Source: Nilaparvata lugens (taxonomy: Eukaryota > Arthropoda > Insecta > Hemiptera > Delphacidae). Taken from it: DNA of 64,000 bases. Each line of letters begins with the position of its first letter. Position 1 is the stretch's first letter. Location of the stretch: the NCBI RefSeq assembly GCF_014356525.2, contig NC_052518.1, forward strand, positions 32,218,951 to 32,282,950, given 5' to 3'. Position numbers and translations under genes: made by a program. Under the pieces are notes generated by a model. It saw only the letters and a list, made by a program, of their open reading frames with translations. It did no database searches and had not been told where the DNA came from. Below are positions 36,622-43,990 of this stretch, one piece after another.

Positions 36622-37323
36622 ATGGTATGTAGGAGAAAGCAAAGTTCGAGGAAACGAGGTAGAGGAATCTTGAGTTCAGCGGCAAAAGTTTTTAAGGGTG
36701 TGACGGGTTTAGCAGGTAATGTGACATCCACTATTCTAAATAAGCTCATTGACAATCAACAAAATGAAATTTACATTCCTGGCTATCAGTATTGTCGCCC
36801 GGGCACCAAGGTTAATGAGAGGTTAAAGAGAGGTGATCAAGGTATGAATTCATTGGATAGAGCCTGTAAGGTACATGATATAGCGTATACACAAAATAGC
36901 GATAATAAAACTCAAGCAATAGCTGACAGAGCTCTAGCGAATGCAGCATGGGACATATTCAAAAATCCAGAAACACCCCTTGCCGAGAAAGCACTTAGCT
37001 ATCTTGTTACAAACGTCATTAAAGCTAAAGCAGCATTTGGTGGGTCTTTGAGAAAGAAGAAGAAGAAGAGGAAGAATGGGAGGAGAAGTTATAGTAATGA
37101 TATTAGATGCAAAGCTATAGCTCAGTTGAAAGAGCATATTGCAGGAAAAGGGTATTTTTTGAAACCTTTTTTTAAAATAAATAGTGGGGGGAGAGTTTTA
37201 ATCCCACCCCCTTTACCACCACCATCATCATATGGAGTGAGTTTTTTCCCCCAAAAACAAGTTAAGAAATGTAGAACAACAAAGAAGAGTAGGAAGGAGA
37301 AGAAGAAGAAGAAGAAGACATGA
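36622..37323 (+). CDS. Polinton parvovirus-VP1-like phospholipase A2 protein
   Basis: A 233-residue protein read from the ATG at 36622 (an upstream TTG is ignored). A basic, glycine-rich head (RKRGRGILSS) is followed by a secreted-type PLA2 domain near residues 50-100. That domain has a Ca2+-loop YCRPGT where the usual text is YCGPG, and the active-site His-Asp in LDRACKVHDIAY. A basic C-terminal tail rich in Lys/Arg runs, partly from GAA repeats, completes it. In parvoviruses and many Polintons this domain hydrolyses membrane phospholipids during entry. The loop Gly-to-Arg change may reduce calcium binding. The stop overlaps the next ATG as ATGA at 37320-37323, a virus-like coupling. No frame damage. 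Confidence 0.85.
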   Translation: MVCRRKQSSRKRGRGILSSAAKVFKGVTGLAGNVTSTILNKLIDNQQNEIYIPGYQYCRPGTKVNERLKRGDQGMNSLDRACKVHDIAYTQNSDNKTQAIADRALANAAWDIFKNPETPLAEKALSYLVTNVIKAKAAFGGSLRKKKKKRKNGRRSYSNDIRCKAIAQLKEHIAGKGYFLKPFFKINSGGRVLIPPPLPPPSSYGVSFFPQKQVKKCRTTKKSRKEKKKKKKT

Positions 37324-37714
37324 ATATTGAAGGAGAATTGAGTAATTATGATTTGATTGATTGGTCAAAACTATTACAGATTCGGCTAAGAGGTATATAT
37401 ATGCTAGATGCATTACCCAGAAAAATTCTAAAAAACGAGAATGGCATTGTGAATTTAGCCAGGGAAAGCGAGGATGGCACACATGGGTTGCACATAAAAA
37501 TGTTGGCTCTAATGTTTGGTATTTTGATCCAATTGGAAATTTACAACCACCATACGAATTGGACAAATATTGGAAAAAAGAAATTGGAGTAAATATATTT
37601 TATAATGTAGAGCACATGCAACCATTAAATAGTGATTTTTGTGGTCAACTTACATTAAATTGTTTCTTGCAAATCAGTTGTAATCAAGTATTTGTGCTGA
37701 ACACACATTACAAG
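37320..37714 (+). pseudogene. Adenain-like cysteine protease (PRO), frameshifted and 3'-truncated
   Basis: Maturation protease of Polinton virions, related to adenovirus protease and Ulp1. The first frame, from the ATG overlapping the PLA2 stop, gives LSNYDLIDW, then LRGIYMLDALP, then NGIVNL up to the catalytic His in GTH near 37482. Reading then shifts to another frame with WVAH, YFDPIGNLQPP (Asp), MQPL and DFCGQL (Gln and Cys). All four active-site positions are therefore visible, but in two frames. After the Cys the protein runs without a stop into the minor capsid ORF, so its own 3' end is lost. Confidence 0.75.
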
Positions 37715-38390
37715 ATGGTTGTTATTACATTAAGATCTAACACAAGTAACCTCTACGAACATTTACAAGAAATTATAGAATTGGATAAAAATTGTGAATG
37801 GGAAATTGGATTGATTAATTTTTGTAGTTACAATAGTATTGCAAACATTAACAAAGGAACAAATTCCAGCTTCAAATATGGTGATAGATTAATTGAGCTG
37901 GATATGGGTGCATATGAAGTTGAGGATATTATAAAATCTTTAAAGAATAAATTGAATATTGATGAGAAGAAGAATAAACACAAATACTATGAAGATTGAA
38001 ATTCATTCTGATGAAGCTATTGATTTAACACGTACTGATTCGATTGGTAAGATACTTGGTTTTGATAATGTTGTTTTGCAAGCAAATAAATGACATTATT
38101 CCCAGCATTTGGGTAACATAACAAGCATTGGTAGTATTGTACTCAAGTGTAATTTAGCATGTGGTAGTTACTCTGACGGAAAACAAGAACATATAATCTA
38201 TGAATTTTTGCCAAAGGTTCCTAGCGGTTATTTAATAAACGAAGTACCATCACCAATTATTTATGTACCTTTGAATACGCGTCGAATTCAAACTATTGAT
38301 ATAAAGGTAACAGACCAGAACGGATCGTTTATTGATTTCCGTGGAGATACAATTACAATTAGGTTGCATATACGTGAAAAACAAAAGTAA
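37715..38390 (+). pseudogene. Polinton minor capsid (penton-type) protein, broken
   Basis: Starts at an ATG at 37715 within the frame fused to the protease. The first part has LYEHLQEIIEL, then CEWEIGLINFCSYNSIANI and RLIELDMGAYEVEDI, the N-terminal pattern of the single-jelly-roll minor capsid protein of arthropod Polintons. The frame ends at 37999, while a second frame from 37989 carries on (DLTRTDSIGKILGFDNV), meets a TGA at 38091-38093, and continues to 38390 (SPIIYVPLNTRRIQTIDIKV, then DGS-like turn and FRGDTITIRLHI). So there is one frameshift and one stop. The protein would form capsid vertices. Confidence 0.65.
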
Positions 38391-38395
38391 ACGTA

Positions 38396-38581
38396 ATGGG
38401 TTATCTTGTTTCCAATCCACGTTCAAATAAGACGTGTATGCACAATGTCATCAGAGAGACGAACGTGAAAGCATCAACACCTAAAAACAAACGTGCTTTG
38501 TCGGCTGAAAGTGCGAGAATATTAGAAAAGTTAGATTTTATAGTTGATTGGCAGAATGTTGGGAGGAGGAGCCGCAATTAG
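38396..38581 (+). CDS. Small basic ORF between capsid genes
   Basis: 61 residues, starting 6 bases after the minor capsid stop. Basic, with NKRALSAESARILEKLDF near the end, like a short helical tail seen beside capsid genes in related elements. It overlaps the start of the major capsid frame. It could instead be the N-terminus of the capsid protein displaced by a frameshift. Confidence 0.4.
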   Translation: MGYLVSNPRSNKTCMHNVIRETNVKASTPKNKRALSAESARILEKLDFIVDWQNVGRRSRN

Positions 38582-39805
38582 TAAAATTCTGGACATGGAG
38601 ACAGAGCATCAGTTTTATAATGATATAACCAAATTCCAATTTCACACTCATACAGTTTATACGGGACAAGAAATAAAAAACTCTGACGAGGCACGTATTG
38701 GCATAAATTCTTTAGATGTCTATTCTTCACCTTGCAAATTATTTATATTTATTGAGGGAACAGTTAGCTGTACAAAACCAGGAACAGACCCGGCTGAACC
38801 ACCAGTTGCAGCAGACTATAAATTAAGCAGTAACATAATCGGCAACCTTCTTGATGGAATATGATATGAATTAGCAGGTCAGCAAATTTCTAAATCAAGA
38901 TTGATTGGATTAAAGCTAAGGACTAAAGCACAATTAAAGCTATACTAGTGAAGAATATGCTCGATATGAACACATATCACTTGACCGGTTTTGACAGAGC
39001 AGGATATGTGCTAACAGATAATAAATTCACTTTCTGTGTACTGCTGAAATTAATCCTCCCGTTTTTTGAAGATTTTCAAAGAATAATTTCAAATTTGAAA
39101 CAGGAACTCGTCTTATTGAGGTCACCGACAGACCTAAATTGTGTTGAGTCCGCAACTGGAACAAGCATTAGTGTGAAAATTACAAAACTGCAATTTAGAA
39201 TGCCCTACATAACTTTAGAAGATCACGTAAGACTGAAATTTTTGAGACTGCTTGATGCTGACACTCCACTGAAATTAGGTTTCCGTCATTGGGAAATTTG
39301 TGAATTACCAAATTTGCAAAATTTACTCAACCATTCTTGGGCAGTCCACACCACATCGATTTTTGATAGTCCAAAATACATAATAATTGCATTTCAAACT
39401 GATCGCAAGAATAAAATTAAAAAATCAATATCTAATTTCGATAGCTGTGGTATTTACAATGTTAAAGTATATTTGAACAGCGAGTATTATTCATATGAAA
39501 ATCTGATAGGTAAAAAGGAACTATTATACAGGATGTTTTTGGATTTCGCTCCCTCGTATTATAATCATTCAATCAATAGCGAACTCGGAACAGAAATCGA
39601 CTTTAAGACGTTTTGTGATTCAACACTGCTGGTTGTTGTGGATTGTTCACACCAGACAAGTCATTTGAAATCTTCGACAGATGTTCGTATTGAAATGGAA
39701 TTTAATACTGCAGTACCTGCAAATACTTCTGCTTATTGCGTTTCAATTAGCGATCGTGTGATGGAGTACACATTTCTGACGAGCATGGTGAAAGAAGTTC
39801 AGTAA
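38544..39805 (+). pseudogene. Polinton major capsid protein (double jelly-roll), broken
   Basis: The first frame (38544-38864) includes HTHTVYTGQEIKNSDEARIGIN and VYSSPCKLFIFIEGTV, the opening strands of the first jelly roll. A TGA at 38862-38864 interrupts a stretch whose continuation, YELAGQQISKSRLIGL, is still readable in frame. After about 80 damaged bases a second frame (38948-39805) resumes with FFEDFQRIISNLKQELVLLRS. It runs through HSWAVHTTSIFD, IIAFQTDRKNKIKK, VKVYLNSEYYSYENL and a C-terminal VPANTSAYCVSISDRVMEY. Order and content match the hexon-type capsid proteins of arthropod Polintons/adintovirus-like elements. At least one stop and one frameshift make it non-functional. Confidence 0.82.
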
Positions 39806-39836
39806 TTTTATTGATAGAGTGCACTGCGTGCAATAT

Positions 39837-39876
39837 TATATAAGGTGTGCACCCTGACAAATTTGGTTCATTATCA
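39837..39876 (+). promoter_or_regulatory. TATA box and initiator after the capsid gene
   Basis: TATATAA at 39837-39843, then TCATTA with its A at 39870 (33 bases on) and TCAGTT with its A at 39876. Either could be the start; the first ATG follows at 39906. Confidence 0.5.
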
Positions 39877-39905
39877 GTTTCACCTTTGAACAGGTAACAT
39901 TCAAA

Positions 39906-40061
39906 ATGTCCTATTCTTTGTGTTCTGATATTTTGGAGAGTAAGAACAAAGTGCAAACTCAGTCTATTGGTATCCAGTGTGATCTTGATTCTGATAGTTT
40001 CTATTATGAGCCAAGGTGCAGTACACCGATCCAGAAGCCACAGGATGTGGAGGAGCAGTAA
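39906..40061 (+). CDS. Small acidic ORF, possibly the head of the next gene
   Basis: 51 residues starting MSYSLCSDILESK and ending QKPQDVEEQ. It lies right behind a TATA/initiator pair. The same reading frame continues past its TAA with 18 Lys/Glu-rich codons to a TAA at 40113-40115 and then into the 203-residue ORF, so this may be the start of one gene with two nonsense changes. Confidence 0.4.
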   Translation: MSYSLCSDILESKNKVQTQSIGIQCDLDSDSFYYEPRCSTPIQKPQDVEEQ

Positions 40062-40115
40062 TGGGAGAAGAAGGAGAAAGACGGAGAATTCGACGAGTCC
40101 GCCGAACAGAAATAA

Positions 40116-40727
40116 GTGAACAAGCAAGTGAGTACGAAAATTGCTACAGTTGATCTTCACTGGTTTAAACAAGATTGTAATCAAATTTTTGTGAAAGAAC
40201 TTGCCATAATTGATCAGTTTAATAATTATATTGTATTCCATTTCAAAACACCATTTGCAAAGACGGAATTGAGTGCAAAATTGTATAACAATGTAACATG
40301 GTTAGAACATCACTATCATAAAATAAAATGGGAAGATGGAGATTTAGAATACACTGACTCATTAATACGTGATTACCTTGTAGGTTATGAAAAAATTTTC
40401 ACAAAAGGAACTGAGAAAGCAAAGTTTTTAAGAAGATTGCATACTAACGTTCAATGTATACCAGAGGATTTTGCAAAACCCGATTTCAGCTTTTTTACTA
40501 GTTCATGGTGTTATGCTGTGTGTAACATTCATAAAAATAGACCAGATGGACGTTGTGCTTTGTTCAGGGCTCAACATTATAATTCTTTGTTGTTTAAAAA
40601 TATGTATCAAACAAATAATTTCATGTGTGAAAACAATCGAGTGCGAAGTATGAAAATGGCCGCGATGTACATGAATTCGCAGAAAAGAAACTCTGCTCGT
40701 TATGGATTCTCCTACAATGGAAAATAG
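40116..40727 (+). CDS. Polinton-associated conserved protein of unknown function
   Basis: 203 residues with no frame damage; it begins at GTG, with the first ATG much later, so its true start is probably upstream (see 39906). Features: VDLHWFKQDCNQIFVKELAII near the N-terminus, IVFHFKTPF, WLEHHYHKIKWEDGD, YEKIFTKGTEKAKFL and CALFRAQHYNSLL with Cys and His residues toward the C-terminus. Similar proteins accompany arthropod Polintons as I recall them; an RNase H-like fold is possible from the DLHW start and the KG-x-EK motif but is only a guess. Located between capsid genes and the element end. Confidence 0.45.
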   Translation: MNKQVSTKIATVDLHWFKQDCNQIFVKELAIIDQFNNYIVFHFKTPFAKTELSAKLYNNVTWLEHHYHKIKWEDGDLEYTDSLIRDYLVGYEKIFTKGTEKAKFLRRLHTNVQCIPEDFAKPDFSFFTSSWCYAVCNIHKNRPDGRCALFRAQHYNSLLFKNMYQTNNFMCENNRVRSMKMAAMYMNSQKRNSARYGFSYNGK

Positions 40728-40822
40728 ATTCAGTGTGTTTATTGCATGCATGCATTGAGACTGCATAAAGCACGTACATGTTGCCTGTCTACAATTTATG
40801 AAGAAAGACCACTTAATTACTC

Positions 40823-40859
40823 TATAATAGTCCCAGCCTACACTTGGTTTTGTTCATTC
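40823..40859 (+). promoter_or_regulatory. TATA-like box and initiator
   Basis: TATAATAG at 40823-40830 and TCATTC, a full TCAKTY match, at 40854-40859 with its A 33 bases from the first T. The transcript would begin only 11 bases before the ATG at 40867, an unusually short leader. Confidence 0.55.
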
Positions 40860-40866
40860 GCTTATC

Positions 40867-41142
40867 ATGGATCCGAGAAAGTGGTTGGCTGCTGACAACG
40901 AGTTGGAAGTGAGGTTAAAAAAGTGTATTGATTGGTATGATAAGTGTGAAAGTGTAATTAGGAAATCAACTCGTAAAAATTATAGTTTGGCGAAACAATT
41001 AAAAGACATTTTTCTAAGCACGGTTAATTTAAATGACATAAGGGACTATCTATGTTATTATCGTCCTCATAATTTGTGTATAGATAAGTTAATTAAAATT
41101 GAAGATGAAATTATGAATAGTTGTGGTGAAATGTGTAAATAA
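40867..41142 (+). CDS. Small helical ORF with its own promoter
   Basis: 91 residues, MDPRKWLAADNELEV at the start, mostly helical and basic/acidic mixed, five Cys, ends NSCGEMCK. It has a well-spaced promoter and an AATAAA (41138-41143) overlapping its stop codon, so a compact transcription unit. I do not recognise the family. Confidence 0.5.
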   Translation: MDPRKWLAADNELEVRLKKCIDWYDKCESVIRKSTRKNYSLAKQLKDIFLSTVNLNDIRDYLCYYRPHNLCIDKLIKIEDEIMNSCGEMCK

Positions 41143-41363
41143 ACTTTTTCTGTGTTCAAATGATTTTTCATTCCAATATCCCACTCACTTTTTAGTTTAG
41201 TAGCTGGTCAGAGCTAGACCTGACAAAACCAGCTCGTGTCCCGTGATCTTTTTATACAAGTGAGACACGCCCCCTTCAACCATCTGTTGATGCTAACAAG
41301 TACACAGAGTGCACGTTGTCAATTTATAGAACAGAAACACGTGCCAAACAGGGGGGCGTTAAC

Positions 41364-41669
41364 ATGCAGTGTTATGGTTTTTCAAAATTCGAAAAATTAA
41401 CTCGTCTCTTGATGGCAATTCCATTTAACAAAGTTGATTCAATTGCGAAGAATATTACATTTTTAACAGGATGTGAAGATGCTGATTTACCATTAACAAA
41501 AACCAAATTTCCTATTTTATCTGAGATATTCGAATAACTTGATATACTAGACAGTGGACATCTACATTATGATTGTACAAATGATTCGCCATTATCTGTT
41601 GTTACAAATTCCGATGAACGTTGGAAATGCTTGTACGGTATTGCAGATAAAAAATGTAAAAGAACTTAG
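41364..41669 (+). pseudogene. Terminal Polinton ORF with one stop
   Basis: Read from the ATG at 41364 (an upstream TTG at 41316 is ignored). FSKFEKLTRLLMAIPFNKVDSI is helical; a TAA at 41535-41537 interrupts, and the same frame goes on with SGHLHYDCTND and DERWKCLYGI to a TAG at 41667-41669. A TATA-like TTTTTATACAAG lies near 41250. Function unknown. Its end overlaps the terminal repeat block. Confidence 0.45.
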
Positions 41670-41730
41670 ATCATTGACCTCTCTGTAGAGATATGGATTC
41701 ACTTTAATCTGACAGTATAGCATTAGATGT

Positions 41731-41810
<80 letters not shown>

Positions 41811-41858
41811 ATTTCTTAATTCACTTTAATCTGACAGTATAGCATTAGATGTAGAGAG

Positions 41859-41896
<38 letters not shown>

Positions 41897-41957
41897 TAGG
41901 GAATTTCCCAATTCACTTTAATCTGACAGTATAGCATTAGATTTAGAGAGAGAGTGA
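41661..41957 (+). repeat. Terminal block of Polinton copy C with (GA)n
   Basis: Begins AGAACTTAGATCATTGACC and includes TTCACTTTAATCTGACAG, which recurs at 41698, 41820 and 41912 separated by (GA)n runs. The first 70 bases recur at 52463 in copy B with four differences, in the same orientation and also just behind Polinton genes, so this is most likely the right end of the element. No inverted partner is visible in the window. Confidence 0.65.
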
Positions 41958-42123
41958 GAATTTTTCCCTCAAAGGGAAATTTTTTTCCCTCACTCGATAT
42001 CCACCCCCCTACATCGATGGCGAAGGGGTGAGAGGTGGGAAGGTGTAATGGGTGAGGGGTGAGTTGGGGGGAGGGGGATTTCAAGCAAAAAAACCCGTCT
42101 AAAGTCCCAGAATCCCTCTACTT
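41958..42123. other. Short unassigned stretch at the repeat edge
   Basis: Contains TTTCCCTCAAAGGGAAA and G-rich text, joining the Polinton end to the inverted complex repeat. No gene. Confidence 0.4.
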
Positions 42124-43339
42124 GTGCGGTTCAAAAGTTGGAAATGTTGGGGGGGGGTCTTGGAGGATCCCCAAGGTGAAATCTGTTATTCTTGCTATTT
42201 TTATTCTCCCTTTTATCACTTTTGATCATTTTTTTACATATATCAACATCAACTCACAGTGCAGTGTGACTGCAGATTATTCATAATTGCCAAAATTCAC
42301 ACAGGCCCACTCGAGTGCCCCCTGGATTCAATTTTCGGTTTGATGATACACTATCAGCAGTATGGACGGCAGGTTACCTGATTCCAACATTGAAAACTGA
42401 TAAAAAAATACATAGACTATAAATTCATGACTGCAAAAATCCTCGAATATGAGCCAAAATTGACAAAAATCGAAAAATCGCCCTTGTATCCCCCCTTCAT
42501 ATTAACATGGTTGGTTTCCTCAGGACTGATGTTTTTTGACTGCTGAATTCAATTTTGAGCATAAAAAAATTGTGAGTGTGATCCATAACCAGAACTGTAT
42601 ATGGGGGTCCCCCCCACGCCCACCTAGAATTTTGAAATTCATTATTTGACAGTTTTTCTGTGAGTTATTTTTGGTCCTCTTTCCAATTATATGATTCAAA
42701 AGATTATAGGACTCACAGTTTCCGCTGGGAATTTCATACCTTTTTTCTGAAATTTTTTTTCATAAAAGTGAGGGGGCCGGGCCCCCCATTGGAAAAATTG
42801 ATGTTTCTCCTGTGCGAAGCGATGTTTTGGTATCTTCTGAGTCGATTGAGCTGGGATTCGAAACTGTAGCTATTTCTCCCCTCAATTTACCAAAAATTGA
42901 GGGGGGCATCATCCACCCACAAAATGAAAATTCTGAGAAATCAATAATTTTTCCAATGCCTGCTAAGACACCTAGAGACATCCTGATGGAAGTTGGTATT
43001 GTCCGATGCCCCAGTTTGGCTGGGAATTTTTCAAATTTTCCATTATGCAAAAATCATCAGAAATTAAGCTCCACACTTGACCCGGTCGAAATTTTATCCC
43101 AGCAATCTAGTAATTTAGTGGCGCTGAACAAAAAAGTACTCTTGAACTTTGCTGATAAATGTGCCGTTCAAAAGTTGAAAAAAATTGGGTGGGTCCTGGA
43201 GCCCCCCAAAAAAGAAAATTTCCAGATATCATAATTATTCCTATGATTTAAACCACTTCTCAATCGAATCTAACAGAGCATCAACCACTAAAACAACCAC
43301 CCTTGTCAGAAGGTTTTCAGATGCTCTGGCTATAGTATA

Positions 43340-43450
43340 TATATATAACTCACGCTTTGCGCTTGGCGGGGGCTTCGCCCCCTGCACCCCCTTGAGTGGT
43401 ATGATTGTACAGGGGTGAGTAGCAGCCTCCGCACTTCGCGCTCCAGCTGG
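43340..43450 (-). repeat. GC-rich mini-hairpin module G6
   Basis: Minus-strand copy with GGGGGCGAAGCCCCC (plus-strand 43368-43382, perfect stem) and GCGCGAAGTGC with one G-T pair. The first hairpin is replaced by unrelated text, and part of the module is repeated at 43632. Confidence 0.7.
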
Positions 43451-43852
43451 GAGGCAGGCTTAAGTACAAAAAGTAGGTTATATTGGGTAGGGTAGGTTTG
43501 GTTGTCAATATTAGGTTGAATAGTTTAGGTAGATTATTTTAGGTAGGGTGTCTCAGGTTGAGTGGGTTGGGTATGGTGGGGTAGGTAGAGTAGTTAAAGT
43601 AGGGTGCAATGGAGTGGGTTGAATAGCATAGCAGGGGTGAGTAGCAGCCTCCGCACTTCGCGCTCCAGCTGGGAGGCAGGCTTAAGTACAAAAAGTAGGT
43701 TATATTGGGTAGGGTAGGTTTGGTTGTCAATATTAGGTTGAATAGTTCAGGTAGATTATTTTAGGTAGGGTGTCTCAGGTTGAGTGGGTTGGGTAGGGTG
43801 GGGTAGGTAGAGTAGTTAAAGTAGGGTGCAATGGAGTGGGTTGAATAGCATA
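43410..43852 (-). repeat. 222-bp tandem duplication spanning module and S block
   Basis: Two copies, starting at 43410 and 43632, differ at about three positions. The unit begins CAGGGGTGAGTAGCAGCC and includes the edge of the GC module and part of the S block. A recent local duplication. Confidence 0.85.
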
Positions 43853-43990
43853 ATTTATGTAGGGTGGCTTAGGTGGGGTAGGTTGAGTAGATTGACTGAT
43901 AGAAGGTTGAATAGGTAGGTTGGGTAAAGAAGGATGGATGAGGTAGGATTCGTGGGATTGGTTTGGTAGGCCAGGTGGAGTATAGGCTGG
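43632..43990 (-). repeat. Pentamer-rich tract (S block 8, inverted)
   Basis: GGTAGG/TTAGG-rich on the plus strand; here the telomere-like TTAGGT phrasing is easiest to see. A 125-codon proline-rich minus-strand frame crosses it and is not supported as a gene. Confidence 0.65.

Noticed and set aside
37361..37480. N-terminal part of the frame at 37361 as protease start
   Set aside because: It begins at TTG and lacks family text; the overlapping frame from ATG 37320 carries the expected protease N-terminus, with a frameshift near 37484.
41700..41957. (GA)n-spaced direct repeats considered as a CRISPR-like array
   Set aside because: The spacers are themselves (GA)n, there are only three repeats, and the block recurs as a Polinton end; this is eukaryotic DNA.
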